Counted from the first letter of the stretch, positions 1 through 11,040 are shown. The stretch: DNA of 20,073 nucleotides from an uncultured Clostridia bacterium (GCA_947632165.1 CANROI010000008.1:1-20073); one strand, 5' to 3'. Numbers and translations are program-made. The notes: generated by a model not told the origin, from the letters alone.

Positions 1-92
1 GTGAGCTTCCCGCATTCGTCGGGCGAAGCGCTCTTCAGGCGCTCCTCAAGCATCCGCACCGCAAGCAACTGTTTGCACTTATTCATACTCAT
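1..92 (-). CDS. possible 5' end of a hypothetical protein gene, cut by the window edge
   Basis: Read on the minus strand, an open frame starts at ATG 92 (or ATG 86) and continues off the left edge. It encodes about 30 residues beginning MSMNKCKQLLAVRMLEERLK. Third codon positions are mostly G or C, as in the certain genes here, which supports real coding. The stretch is charged and probably helical; I do not recognise a family. No Shine-Dalgarno sequence is visible in front of either ATG. Only 25 bp separate it from the divergent ABC-F start at 118, which leaves little room for two promoters. It could be a chance open frame. Confidence 0.35.
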   Translation of the reverse strand, partial: MSMNKCKQLLAVRMLEERLKSASPDECGKL

Positions 93-117
93 TAGGCTAT
101 CAAACGGCGAAAATTTT

Positions 118-1968
118 ATGCTTATCTCTTTTGAAAATGTGACATTCGGCTACCTCGGCGTCCCCACTCTGCAAGACGTCACGTTTGCCGTGCATGAAAA
201 CGAGCGCATCGGCGTCCTCGGCGGAAACGGCGAGGGCAAGACGACCCTTCTGCGCCTGATGCTCGGCGAACTCATCCCCGACGAGGGTCGGATCTTCCGC
301 AAGAACGGGCTCAGGATCGGATACCTCCCGCAGGACGGCGGCTTCGAATCGGATCTTTCCGTTTACGGCGCCATGAAAGAGGTCTTTACGGAGGACGAAC
401 AGCTCATCTCCCGCCTGCGCGCCGCCGAGGAGCAGCTCGCCCGCGGCACGGAGCTCTCCGCCCTCTCCTCTCAGATCGAAAGCCTGCACAAGCGGATCGC
501 CGCGCGCGATTCCTATCATGTGGACGTGCGCATCAAGACCGTCCTCAACGGCATGGGGTTCGAAGAGGTCTACGACCGGCCCGTCTCGACGATGTCGGGC
601 GGAGAAAAGACGCGGCTCAAGCTCTGCCGTCTGCTGCTCGAGGATCCGGAACTGCTCATCCTCGATGAGCCGACCAACCACCTCGACTTAAAGACCCTCT
701 TCTGGCTCGAGGAATATCTCACTTCCCTCAAGGGCGCCCTCCTCGTCGTCTCACACGACCGTTACTTCCTCGATAAACTCACCGCACGCACCCTCGAGAT
801 CGAGCGGAGCCGGGTGACCTCTTACAAGGGGAACTATTCCAAATACCGCGTCCTGAAGGAGGAGCGCTATAAGGAACAGCTCCGCGCATGGGAGAAGCAA
901 CAGGAAGAGATCGCCCACCTGCAGGACTATGTGGATAAAAATCTCGTGCGGGCGACGACCGCAAAAAGCGCCCTCTCGCGGGTGAACAAACTCGACCGCA
1001 TCGAGCGCATCGAAAAGCCGGTCCCGCCGCCCGCGCCGCCCCGTTTCCGCTTCGGCTATGACGTGAAACCGTACGAAAACGCCGTGCTCGCGCCCCGCTT
1101 CGACCTCTATGCCGAGACGAAACTGCTATTGAAGGACGCTTCCTTCGCCCTCACGCGCGGCGAAAAATGCGCGCTCATGGGCGACAACGGCACGGGAAAA
1201 TCCACGCTGCTCAAGTTCCTTCTGCACGAGGGCGCGGGCGTTGCGCACGGGAAATACGTCCGGATCGCCTACTACGACCAGGAGAATGCCGACCTCGACC
1301 CCGAGGCACAAGCGCTCGAGGCCTTTCGCGAAAAAAACGGGCTGCTGCCCCAGACGGAGGCGCGCAAGATCCTCGCCCGCGCGGGGCTCGACGCCGAGGA
1401 CGTCGGAAAAAAAGTGAAGGAACTCTCGGGCGGCCTCAGAGCAAAGCTCTCCCTCGCCATGCTCGAAGCACGGCGGGGCAACGTCCTCTTTTTGGACGAG
1501 CCGACCAACCACCTCGATCTGCCCGCCCGCGAAGCGCTCGAAGAGGCGCTCAAAGAATTCGACGGGACCCTGCTGTTCGTCTCGCACGACCGCCGCTTCA
1601 TCGAGGCGCTCGCAGACCGGATCGTCCTCATCGAGGACGGCGCGCTGCACGATTACCGCGGCGGCTATGCGCAATTCCTCGAGGAGACACGGCGCGCCTC
1701 CGCCCCTCCCCCCGAAAAAAAAGAGCCCGCCGCACAGACGAGCTCCTACCGCTCCAAGGAGGACCGTGCGCGCGAAGCACGGCAGAAGGCGCGCGTCAAA
1801 GAGATCGAGACGCGCCTCGAGGCGCTGGAGGAGGAAGAGAACGCGCTCAACGAATCGCTCGCGGCATACGCTTCCGACTACAAAAAAGTACGGGAGATCA
1901 CCGATCGGCTCGAAGCGATCCGCAGCGAATCCGACGCGCTCTATGCGGAGTATGAAACGCTGATATGA
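118..1968 (+). CDS. ABC-F family ribosome-associated ATPase
   Basis: 616 residues with two complete ABC ATPase domains and no membrane segment, the ABC-F layout. Domain 1 has Walker A GGNGEGKTT (35-43), signature SGGEK (about 160) and Walker B ILDEPTNHLD (181-190). A charged linker at about 240-300 corresponds to the P-site tRNA interaction motif region. Domain 2 has Walker A GDNGTGKS (355-362), signature SGGLRAK (about 437) and a second LDEPTNHLDL. The tail (about 550-610) is a charged coiled coil, as in Uup/YdiF-like members. ABC-F proteins act at the ribosomal E site to relieve stalling, and some protect against antibiotics; I cannot tell which applies. The frame is open 39 codons further upstream, but homology begins at the ATG at 118. 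That ATG has no clear ribosome site. The second signature has Leu where Glu or Gln is common. Confidence 0.93.
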   Translation: MLISFENVTFGYLGVPTLQDVTFAVHENERIGVLGGNGEGKTTLLRLMLGELIPDEGRIFRKNGLRIGYLPQDGGFESDLSVYGAMKEVFTEDEQLISRLRAAEEQLARGTELSALSSQIESLHKRIAARDSYHVDVRIKTVLNGMGFEEVYDRPVSTMSGGEKTRLKLCRLLLEDPELLILDEPTNHLDLKTLFWLEEYLTSLKGALLVVSHDRYFLDKLTARTLEIERSRVTSYKGNYSKYRVLKEERYKEQLRAWEKQQEEIAHLQDYVDKNLVRATTAKSALSRVNKLDRIERIEKPVPPPAPPRFRFGYDVKPYENAVLAPRFDLYAETKLLLKDASFALTRGEKCALMGDNGTGKSTLLKFLLHEGAGVAHGKYVRIAYYDQENADLDPEAQALEAFREKNGLLPQTEARKILARAGLDAEDVGKKVKELSGGLRAKLSLAMLEARRGNVLFLDEPTNHLDLPAREALEEALKEFDGTLLFVSHDRRFIEALADRIVLIEDGALHDYRGGYAQFLEETRRASAPPPEKKEPAAQTSSYRSKEDRAREARQKARVKEIETRLEALEEEENALNESLAAYASDYKKVREITDRLEAIRSESDALYAEYETLI

Positions 1969-2004
1969 TATAATTTTTTGAAAATTTCGCCCGAAGGGCA
2001 CCAA

Positions 2005-2074
2005 TTATGTCACGCATAGTACTTCGCAAACGCCGTTTTTTGCGGTGTTATGTCACGCATAATACTCTGCAAAA
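2005..2074. repeat. two direct copies of a 26-bp motif, 44-bp period
   Basis: Copies lie at 2005-2030 and 2049-2074 and differ at 3 of 26 positions. Each starts TTATGTCACGCATA and ends GCAAA. Each carries a small inverted repeat, TTATG and CATA(A) around five bases. Between them CGCAAA (2025-2030) can pair with TTTGCG (2038-2043). The pair sits between the convergent ABC-F and phosphorylase genes. It may be a dispersed repeat or two protein-binding sites; I cannot decide. Confidence 0.6.
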
Positions 2075-2090
2075 CGGAAAAATGTACAGT

Positions 2091-2126
2091 AAAATGCCGC
2101 CCGCCGCAAATCATGCGGCGGGCGGC
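2091..2126 (-). terminator. intrinsic terminator of the glycogen phosphorylase gene
   Basis: A perfect 13-bp stem, GCCGCCCGCCGCA (2096-2108) with its complement (2114-2126), encloses a 5-base loop. On the minus strand it is followed by ATTTTAC, a weak U tract. It lies 27 bp past the phosphorylase stop. It could also stop transcription arriving from the convergent ABC-F gene, although the plus-side T tract is poorer. Confidence 0.75.
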
Positions 2127-2152
2127 ATTGTGTTTGAAAGAACCCCCCTCTT

Positions 2153-4450
2153 CTACTGCAGATCCCAGATCTTTTGGGCGTATTCTTTGACCGAGCGATC
2201 GGCGGAGAATTTTCCCGCGCTCACAAGATTGACGAGGCACTTGCGTTCGAACTCCTTGGTCCCATAGTCGTGCAAGAGCTGTTGCTTCACCCGGATGTAG
2301 TCCGCGAAGTCATACAGCACGAGATACCGGTCTGCGTCGTAGTCGGTGATCAAGCTCTCGTACAATTTGCGGAGCATCCCCTTCTCGTCGGGGAAGGTGC
2401 CGTCGATGAGCGTGCGCACGGCGCGCTTCAGGCGGGGATCCCCTTCGAGAATCTCGCGCGGGCAATAGAAGCGCTTGATCGCGGCGACCTCTTCCACCGT
2501 GGCGCCGAAGATATATTCGTTCTCCTCGCCCGCCTCCCGGCAGATCTCCACATTCGCCCCGTCGAGGGTGCCGAGCGTCACCGTGCCGTTCAGCATAAAC
2601 TTCATATTGCTCGTGCCCGAGGCCTCCATGCCCGCCATGGAGATCTGCTCGGAGATATCCGCCGCGCAAACGATCTTTTCTGCATAGCTCACGTTATAGT
2701 TCTGCACGAACACGACCTTCATGCGGTCTGCGACCTCCTCGTCCGAGTTGACGAGGCGGGCGATCTCGTTGATGAACTTGATGATCGCCTTGGCGTTGTA
2801 GTAGCCGGGCGCCGCCTTCGCACCGAAGAGAAACGCCGTGGGCGGGAAAGAATTGATCTCGCCCTCCTTGATCCCGAAATAGAAATAGAGAATGGACAGG
2901 GCGTTCAATAGCTGGCGCTTGTATTCGTGGAGGCGCTTGACCTGGACATCGAAGATGAAATCGGGCGGGAGCTCGATCCCCTCATGCGCCTTGATGTATG
3001 CCGCAAGCCGCTCCTTGTTCTCGCGCTTGATCTTCCTGAAGGAGGCGCGCATGCCGTCGATATGCGGCCGCAAGGCCTCGAGCTGCCCCAAATCGGTATG
3101 CCACTCCGTTCCGATCCGCGAATCGATGAGCTTCGCCATCTTCGGATTGTTGAGGAGGAGCCACCTGCGGGGGGTGACGCCGTTCGTGACGTTGACGAAC
3201 TTTTCGGGAAACGCGCCGTACCAATTCGCGAACGTGTCCTTCTTGAGGATCTCCGTATGGATCTCGGCGACGCCGTTGACCTTCTTCGAGACGAAGATCG
3301 CGAGGTTGGCCATGTGCACGACGTTGTCGCGGATGATATAGAACTGCCCGCGGTCGAGCCCGTCGCTCTCGAGCTTCTGCTGGCAGCGGACGATCTCCTT
3401 ATAGACGTCGGGCAGAATGTCCGACAGGGCGAGCGCGTCCCATTTTTCGAGCGCCTCCGCCATGATCGTATGGTTGGTGAAGTTGAAGCACTTCGAAGCG
3501 ACTTCGAACGCCTCTTCGAAACAGAGCCCCTCCCGCTCGAGGAGGCGCAGAAGCTCGGGGATCGCGAGCACGGGGTGGGTATCGTTGAGCTGGAAACAGC
3601 GGTAGCGGTAGAGTTCCCTCAGATCGTGCTCCTTCGCCTTTTCCTTGCGGAGGATATCCTGCAGAGACGCGCTGACGAGGAAATATTGCTGCCTCAGGCG
3701 CAGCATCTTGCCGACCATCGTGTTGTCGTTGGGATACAGGACGTCGCAGATCTTTGTCACGTCGTAATTTTCCTGTGCGATGCGCTCCCCCTTCATCTCG
3801 TTGAACGTGTTGAAGTCGAAGGGCTTCACGGGCTCGCTGCTCCACAGGCGCAGGTTGTTGACGACCCCGTTCCGGTAGCCGAAGATGGGCATGTCGCAGG
3901 GCACCGCCTTGACCTTGCGGTCGGCGAATTCCACGATCACGGCGTCCCGTTCGACGGGAATGCTCCAGGGATCTCCCCACCGGGTCCAATCGTCCCCCTC
4001 CTCATGCTGATACCCGTCGACAAAGGTCTGTTTGAACAGCCCGTAGCGGTAGCGGATGCCGTAGCCGTCGAGCGGAATGTCCATCGTCGCGGCGCTCTCG
4101 AGGTAGCAGGCGGCGAGCCTGCCGAGGCCGCCGTTGCCGAGGGCGGCGTCCTCGACCTCCTCAAAGCGGTTCAGACTCTCGCCCACCGACTTTAGGGCGC
4201 TTTGGACGTCTTCCAAAAGCCCGAGATTGAGCAGATTGGAAAAGATCGCGCGCCCCATGAGGAACTCCGCCGAGAAATAGGCGCCGCGCTTGCCCTCGCC
4301 GCTTGGCGCGGCGGGAAGCGCGATCCGCATCACGGCCTTGGAGACGGCGTTGTAAAGCTCTCTCGTATCCGCGGATCTCAGATCGCTGCCGAATTCCGCG
4401 CGCAGGATCCTTTCGGTCTCCTCCGTAAATTTTTTCTTATCGAATTTCAT
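2153..4450 (-). CDS. glgP: glycogen/starch alpha-glucan phosphorylase
   Basis: 765 residues. This pyridoxal-phosphate enzyme releases glucose 1-phosphate from the non-reducing ends of glycogen or maltodextrins in the cytoplasm. Family blocks occur in order: YFSAEFLMGR (58-67), GNGGLGRLAACYLES (about 106-120), FQLNDTHP (about 287), VTNGVTPRRW (about 421), DVQVKRLHEYKRQLLN (501-516) and the cofactor block EASGTSNMKF, whose Lys617 should form the Schiff base. The end, DRSVKEYAQKIWDL, is typical. The start at 4450 follows GGGAGGAG five bases away; the frame continues 10 codons upstream without a better site. At 765 residues it is on the short side, as many clostridial enzymes are. It stands alone: no other glg gene is in the window. 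Its own promoter lies at 4508-4537. Confidence 0.96.
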   Translation of the reverse strand: MKFDKKKFTEETERILRAEFGSDLRSADTRELYNAVSKAVMRIALPAAPSGEGKRGAYFSAEFLMGRAIFSNLLNLGLLEDVQSALKSVGESLNRFEEVEDAALGNGGLGRLAACYLESAATMDIPLDGYGIRYRYGLFKQTFVDGYQHEEGDDWTRWGDPWSIPVERDAVIVEFADRKVKAVPCDMPIFGYRNGVVNNLRLWSSEPVKPFDFNTFNEMKGERIAQENYDVTKICDVLYPNDNTMVGKMLRLRQQYFLVSASLQDILRKEKAKEHDLRELYRYRCFQLNDTHPVLAIPELLRLLEREGLCFEEAFEVASKCFNFTNHTIMAEALEKWDALALSDILPDVYKEIVRCQQKLESDGLDRGQFYIIRDNVVHMANLAIFVSKKVNGVAEIHTEILKKDTFANWYGAFPEKFVNVTNGVTPRRWLLLNNPKMAKLIDSRIGTEWHTDLGQLEALRPHIDGMRASFRKIKRENKERLAAYIKAHEGIELPPDFIFDVQVKRLHEYKRQLLNALSILYFYFGIKEGEINSFPPTAFLFGAKAAPGYYNAKAIIKFINEIARLVNSDEEVADRMKVVFVQNYNVSYAEKIVCAADISEQISMAGMEASGTSNMKFMLNGTVTLGTLDGANVEICREAGEENEYIFGATVEEVAAIKRFYCPREILEGDPRLKRAVRTLIDGTFPDEKGMLRKLYESLITDYDADRYLVLYDFADYIRVKQQLLHDYGTKEFERKCLVNLVSAGKFSADRSVKEYAQKIWDLQ

Positions 4451-4507
4451 GATTCTCCTCCCGCGCCATTGTATGCGCAAGATCCGTCCTCTTTTGCAGT
4501 CCCGATT

Positions 4508-4537
4508 ATTCTACCAAAAAAGAATATCCCTTGTCAA
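4508..4537 (-). promoter_or_regulatory. promoter of the glycogen phosphorylase gene
   Basis: On the minus strand, TTGACA (4537-4532), 18 bp and TAGAAT (4513-4508) form a near-consensus housekeeping promoter. It gives a leader of about 50 nt before the start at 4450. No operator-like palindrome stands out. Confidence 0.75.
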
Positions 4538-4612
4538 TGACTTCCAAACCTTTTTAATCCTCTCTTTCCGAATTTTTTCTTGCGACAATTTTTGCAAATC
4601 ACTGAAATCGTC

Positions 4613-4641
4613 TTGATAAAATCCCGCGTTTATGATATAAT
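4613..4641 (+). promoter_or_regulatory. promoter of the hydCBA operon
   Basis: TTGATA (4613-4618), a 17-bp spacer and a perfect TATAAT (4636-4641) predict a start near 4648 and an untranslated leader of about 80 nt before hydC. The leader contains GCGCGC at 4669-4674 and again at 4688-4693, which can pair as a hairpin stem. No protein-binding site is recognisable. Confidence 0.8.
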
Positions 4642-4729
4642 ACAACCGACAAACAGCGAAAACTCCCCGCGCGCCCGTATCAATTGTGCGCGCAGGCGGG
4701 AAACGCAGAAGATTTTCAGGAGGTTAAGA

Positions 4730-5226
4730 ATGGAACATTGTGCAGCGTGCGGGACGCCCGAACAAGCGGCAGCTTTGAAGGCAGTCATCGAACAGTCGCG
4801 CTCGACGCCCGGTTGTCTCATGCACATCCTGCAGGAGGCGCAGGGGATCTACGGATACCTGCCCCTCGGCGTGCAGACGACGATCGCGGAGGAATTGGGG
4901 ATCTCCCTGTCGGAGGTGTACGGCGTCGTCACCTTCTACTCGCAGTTCTCCCTGAAGCCGAAGGGAAAGCACCGCATCAGCGTGTGCCTCGGAACGGCTT
5001 GCTATGTGAAGGGTGCGGATAAGGTGCTCGAGGCCGTCGAAAAGAACGTCGGCATCAAGTGCGGCGAATGCACCGAAGACGGGCTCTTCTCCATCGACAG
5101 TTGCCGCTGCGTCGGCGCATGCGGGCTGGCTCCCGTCATGATGGTCGACGAAGAAGTCTACGGCAGGCTCACGCCCGACAAGGTGAAAGACATCCTCGAC
5201 GGATACAGAAAGGAGGAACAGAAGGC

Positions 5227-5230
<4 letters not shown>
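4730..5230 (+). CDS. hydC: bifurcating [FeFe] hydrogenase, NuoE-like [2Fe-2S] subunit
   Basis: 166 residues, the NuoE/24-kDa family. A helical N-terminal part with the family stretch SEVYGVVTFYSQF (61-73) precedes a thioredoxin-like fold carrying one [2Fe-2S] cluster. Its four ligands are visible as Cys86-x4-Cys91 and Cys127-x3-Cys131. In HydABC enzymes this subunit partners the flavin subunit HydB in electron transfer. The start is fixed by AGGAGGTT seven bases before the ATG. The stop overlaps the hydB start as ATGA, so translation is probably coupled. It is first in hydC-hydB-hydA. A complex I NuoE is unlikely because hydB and hydA follow directly and no other nuo gene is present. Confidence 0.93.
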
Positions 5231-7140
<1,910 letters not shown>

Positions 7141-7151
7141 GGTGAAAACAA

Positions 7152-8876
7152 ATGGCTAACATGGTAAACTTAAAGATCAATCATATTCCCGTTACTGTCC
7201 CGGAGGGAACGAGCATCCTCGAAGCGGCCCGTTCCGTCCACATCGAGATCCCCACGCTCTGCTACCTGAAGGACGTCGCCTGCGTCGGTTCCTGCCGTAT
7301 GTGCCTCGTCGAGGCGACGGGCGCGCGCGGACTTGTCGCCGCCTGCGTCTATCCCGTAGCCGAGGGCATGGAAGTTCTCACGAACACCGAGAAATGCAGA
7401 AAGAGCAGAAAGACCTCGCTCGAGCTCCTTCTCTCCAAGCACAAGAAGGAATGCCTCAAATGCGAGAGAGCGGGTAATTGCGAGCTCCAGCGCCTCTCCA
7501 TCGAATACAACTGCGATCCCAACCGCTTCGAGGGCGAGCCCCTCGAACATGCGCTCGACCTCTCCGCCCCCTATGTGGTGCGCGACAGAGACAAGTGCAT
7601 CAACTGCAACCGTTGCGTGGCGGCTTGCAAGAAGCAGTCCGTCGGCGCGATCGGCCCCATCGGCAGAGGATATAACGTCCATATCGGCAGCGCGTTCGAG
7701 ATGAGCCTCATGGAATCGGTCTGCGTGGGCTGCGGACAGTGCATTGTCGCCTGCCCCGTGGGCGCCCTCAAGGAGCGCACGACGGTCGACGAAGTCTGGG
7801 TGGCGCTCTCCGATCCGAGCAAGAAAGTCGTGTTCTTCACGGCTCCCTCCGTCCGCGCAACGCTGGGCGAGGCATTCGATCTGCCCGTCGGCACCAACGT
7901 CGAGGGCAAGATGGTCGCGGCGATCCGCCGTCTCGGCCCCGAGCATGTGTTCAACATGGACATCACCGCCGACCTCACGATCATGGAAGAGGCGACCGAG
8001 CTTCTGAACCGGATCCGCAACAAGGGCACGATGCCCATGTTCACCTCCTGCTGCCCCGCATGGGTCAAGTTCGTGGAGCAGAAACATCCCGATATGATCC
8101 CCCACCTCTCCACCTGCAAATCCCCGCAGGAGATGTTCGGCGGGCTTCTCAAGACCTATTGGTGCGAAAAGAACGGCGTGGATCCCAAGGATCTCTTCGT
8201 CGTTTCGGTGATCCCCTGCACGGCAAAGAAGTACGAATGCCACCGCCCCGAGATGAAGGGCGAAGTGGACGCCGCGATCACGACGAGGGAACTCGCGAGA
8301 ATGCTCAAGACGGCGGGCATCAAGCTCACGGAGCTGCCCGACGAGGCGTTCGACAATCCGTTTGCGACCTGCTCCGGCGGCGGCACGATCTTCGGCGCGA
8401 CGGGCGGCGTGATGGAAGCGGCGCTCCGCGTCGCGGCGCAGATGCTCGACGGCGACTTCAAGGTCGTCGACTTCCCCGAAGTGCGCGGCACGGCGCCGAT
8501 CAAAGAGGCGACCTACAGCGTGGCGGGCGTCAACGTGCGCGTGGCGGTCGCGAGCGGGCTCGCAAATGCGGAAACGATCATCCGTCAGCTCAAGAGCGGA
8601 GAAAAGGCCTATGATTTCATCGAGATCATGGCATGCCCGGGCGGCTGCGTCAACGGCGGCGGCCAGCCCACGCTACCCGACAGCATCCGCAATTCCGCGG
8701 ATCTGAAGAGCCTCCGCGCGGCGGCGCTCTATCAGAGCGACAAGGGGAACAAACTCCGCCGCTCGAGCGAATCTCCCGTCATCGAGACGATCTACAAGGA
8801 ATACTTCGGCGCACCCAACAGCCACAAGGCGCATGAAGTGCTCCATACGACCTATACCGCCGACAAGAGAATCTGA
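7152..8876 (+). CDS. hydA: [FeFe] hydrogenase catalytic subunit, group A3 type
   Basis: 574 residues forming H2 from protons, or the reverse. Domains in order: a plant-type [2Fe-2S] site (Cys37, Cys48, Cys51, Cys65); the His-ligated [4Fe-4S] site (His97, Cys101, Cys104, Cys110); two ferredoxin-type [4Fe-4S] sites (Cys149/152/155/159 and Cys191/194/197/201); then the H-cluster domain. All three H-cluster signatures are intact: TSCCPAW (298-304), IPCTAKK (354-360) and MACPGGCVNGGGQP (493-506). By analogy with the Clostridium pasteurianus enzyme, Cys301, Cys356, Cys495 and Cys499 hold the cluster and Cys300 is the proton-relay cysteine. It lacks the extra C-terminal [2Fe-2S] domain of Thermotoga HydA. 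GAGGTGA precedes the ATG. The maturases HydE, HydF and HydG are not in the window. Confidence 0.97.
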   Translation: MANMVNLKINHIPVTVPEGTSILEAARSVHIEIPTLCYLKDVACVGSCRMCLVEATGARGLVAACVYPVAEGMEVLTNTEKCRKSRKTSLELLLSKHKKECLKCERAGNCELQRLSIEYNCDPNRFEGEPLEHALDLSAPYVVRDRDKCINCNRCVAACKKQSVGAIGPIGRGYNVHIGSAFEMSLMESVCVGCGQCIVACPVGALKERTTVDEVWVALSDPSKKVVFFTAPSVRATLGEAFDLPVGTNVEGKMVAAIRRLGPEHVFNMDITADLTIMEEATELLNRIRNKGTMPMFTSCCPAWVKFVEQKHPDMIPHLSTCKSPQEMFGGLLKTYWCEKNGVDPKDLFVVSVIPCTAKKYECHRPEMKGEVDAAITTRELARMLKTAGIKLTELPDEAFDNPFATCSGGGTIFGATGGVMEAALRVAAQMLDGDFKVVDFPEVRGTAPIKEATYSVAGVNVRVAVASGLANAETIIRQLKSGEKAYDFIEIMACPGGCVNGGGQPTLPDSIRNSADLKSLRAAALYQSDKGNKLRRSSESPVIETIYKEYFGAPNSHKAHEVLHTTYTADKRI

Positions 8877-8890
8877 AAATCTTCTCATAG

Positions 8891-8926
8891 AAAGAGGCCG
8901 TCCCCGAGCGGGGACGGCCTCTTTTT
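8891..8926. terminator. two-sided intrinsic terminator between hydA and the metal ATPase gene
   Basis: A perfect 13-bp stem (8893-8905 with 8910-8922) has loop GAGC and is followed by a T run on the plus strand (8922-8926). A-T pairs extend it on both sides. It lies 14 bp after the hydA stop and 17 bp after the convergent ATPase stop, so it probably serves both; the minus-strand T tract (TCTTTC) is weaker. Confidence 0.88.
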
Positions 8927-8943
8927 GCGATTTTATTTCCGGA

Positions 8944-11040
8944 TCAGCGGATCCTGCCGCGCATGCGCATCGAGTTGAGCACCGCGAGCAGCATCACGCC
9001 CACGTCGCCGAACACCGCCGCCCAGATGGGCAGCGCGGAGATCCCCGCCGTCGTCGACAGAAGGGAGGTCACGAGCGACGCCGCCATCAATGCGATCTTC
9101 ACGGCGATCGAGAACACGATGTTCTCCGTGACGATCTTCTTCGTCTTCTTGGCGCCCTTCAATGCGATGGGCAGCGCGCTTAAATTGTCGCTCACGAGCA
9201 CGAAGTCGCTCGCCTCGATCGCCGCGTCGCTCCCGAGCCCCCCCATCGCGACCGAAACGTCGCTCACCGCCATCACGGGGGTATCGTTGATGCCGTCCCC
9301 AACGTAGAGGAGCGGCCCCCGCTCTTTGAGTTTTTCCGCATGCTCGGGCTTCTGCCCGGGCAGAAGGTCGGCGTGGATCTCGTCGATGGGGAGCTCCGCG
9401 AGCACGGCCTCCGCGCGTGCCTTTCCGTCCCCCGTGAGCACCGCCCGATAGCGGACGCCGCAATTTTTCAGTTCTTCGAGCGCCGTCTTTGCCTCGGAGC
9501 GGATCCTGTCCTCGATCATGACCGAGCCGACGAGCTTCCCATCCTCCGCGACATAGATCACGGAGGAGAGGCTCTCCACGGGCGTGAACGCGACGCCGTA
9601 CTCCCGCATGAGCCGCGCGCTGCCGACCAGCACTTGCCTGTTTTCGACCGTCGCCGAGAGCCCCATGCCCGCGATCTCGAACACGTTCTCCGCGGCAAAC
9701 GGGGTCTCCACGCCCGAGAACGCCTGTGCGAGCGGATGGGAGGAATTCTTCTCCACGGCAGCCGCGAGCGAGAGAGCGCGCGCCTCGCCGTTGACCCGGG
9801 AGATCGTGAACTTCCCCTCGGTGAGCGTGCCCGTCTTATCAAACACTGCGACCTGCACCTTGGCAAGCGCGTCGAGGTACACCGCGCCCTTCGTGAGCAC
9901 GCCGCTGCGCGCAAGCGTGCCGACGCCCGAAAAATAGGTGAGCGGCACCGAAATAATGAGCGCACAGGGGCAGGAAATGACCAAAAATTCGATGGCAGGC
10001 ACGAGCCATGCCGCGAAGTTGTAGCTTTGGAAGAGGGGCGGGATCACCGCGATGAGCACCGCGAGCAAGACGACAATGGGCGTGTAAATGCGCGCGAATC
10101 TCGTGATGAACTTCTCGGGCTTTGCCTTTTTTGCGGAGGAGTTCTCCACAAGGTCGAGGATCTTGGCGACGGCGCTCTCCGAAACGGGGCGCAGCACCCT
10201 TGCCCGGACGGCGCCGCCCGCGTTCACGCTGCCCGCGAGCACCTCGTCTCCGGCGGAAACTTCTTTAAGCTCCGCCTCCCCCGTCAGAGATTTGACGTCG
10301 AGCGCGGTCTCGCCCTCGGTGAGAACGCAGTCGGCGGGCACTCTGTCCCCCTTCCGCAACAGGATGAGGTCCCCCGCGCCGAGCGTCTCGGGATCGACCG
10401 TGCGCTGCTCCTCCCCAACGAGAAGGATCGCCGCCGAACTCTTCATTGCAACGAGCTTGACAATCTCCCCGCGCGAGGAACCGACCGCGATCGACTGCAG
10501 CAGCTCGCCGATCTGATAGAGCAGGACGACCGCCGCCGCTTCCATGTATTCCCCGATCGCGATCGCGCCGACCGCCGCGAGCAGCATGAGCAGATTTTCG
10601 TCGAGCAGGACGGACGGATGGAAGCCGCCGCGGAAGGCGCGCACGAAGTTCTTCCCCGCGTTCACCGCCACGGACCAGCCCGCCGCCGCAAAGGCGGCGA
10701 GGCAGAATGCGACGCCCGTCCACCAAAGCGCGCCCGTCTCATAGAGCAGAGTGAGCACGAGCCCGGGCACGAAACATGCCGCCGAGAGGACAATGGAGAC
10801 GATCTCTTTGACGTGCTTTTCCTTCTTCGACGCGCCCTCGTCGAGCTCGACCTCCTCGAAGTGGGTGATCGAATAGAGCGCCTTCTCGAGCGCTTCGTCG
10901 CTCTCGAAGTCGAGGGTCACACGCTGGTTGATGAAGTCGGCCGTTGCACCCGAAATGCCCTCGATCGCATTGAGCTCCTCGCTCAGTTCCGCGGCACAGG
11001 CCGCGCAGTCCAAATTCTTGATCTTGATGGTTTTTTGCAT
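8944..11040 (-). CDS. cadA: heavy-metal exporting P1B-type ATPase, Zn/Cd/Pb class
   Basis: 698 residues. It should export Zn(II), Cd(II) or Pb(II) across the cytoplasmic membrane using ATP. An N-terminal heavy-metal-associated domain has the metal-binding Cys12-Ala-Ala-Cys15. The actuator loop reads TGEA (253-256). The membrane metal site is Cys357-Pro-Cys359, the phosphorylated residue is Asp401 in DKTGTLT, the SHP motif has His435, and GDGIND is at 581-586. Lys648 in the seventh membrane segment and Asp679-x-Gly681 in the eighth are marks of the Zn/Cd subclass rather than Cu/Ag. The start follows AAAGGAG five bases away. It lies 46 bp after an ArsR/SmtB regulator gene in one operon under a 12-2-12 operator. 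The symbol follows Firmicute usage; zntA would be equivalent. Confidence 0.93.
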   Translation of the reverse strand: MQKTIKIKNLDCAACAAELSEELNAIEGISGATADFINQRVTLDFESDEALEKALYSITHFEEVELDEGASKKEKHVKEIVSIVLSAACFVPGLVLTLLYETGALWWTGVAFCLAAFAAAGWSVAVNAGKNFVRAFRGGFHPSVLLDENLLMLLAAVGAIAIGEYMEAAAVVLLYQIGELLQSIAVGSSRGEIVKLVAMKSSAAILLVGEEQRTVDPETLGAGDLILLRKGDRVPADCVLTEGETALDVKSLTGEAELKEVSAGDEVLAGSVNAGGAVRARVLRPVSESAVAKILDLVENSSAKKAKPEKFITRFARIYTPIVVLLAVLIAVIPPLFQSYNFAAWLVPAIEFLVISCPCALIISVPLTYFSGVGTLARSGVLTKGAVYLDALAKVQVAVFDKTGTLTEGKFTISRVNGEARALSLAAAVEKNSSHPLAQAFSGVETPFAAENVFEIAGMGLSATVENRQVLVGSARLMREYGVAFTPVESLSSVIYVAEDGKLVGSVMIEDRIRSEAKTALEELKNCGVRYRAVLTGDGKARAEAVLAELPIDEIHADLLPGQKPEHAEKLKERGPLLYVGDGINDTPVMAVSDVSVAMGGLGSDAAIEASDFVLVSDNLSALPIALKGAKKTKKIVTENIVFSIAVKIALMAASLVTSLLSTTAGISALPIWAAVFGDVGVMLLAVLNSMRMRGRIR

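Noticed and set aside
1..117. N-terminal extension of the ABC-F protein from the window edge
   Set aside because: The 39 extra residues show no ABC similarity, and the family N-terminus (MLISFENVTFGY) starts at 118.
2007..2267. Plus-strand open frame through the 26-bp repeats
   Set aside because: It runs through repeats and a terminator, then antisense into the phosphorylase end, with no ribosome site.
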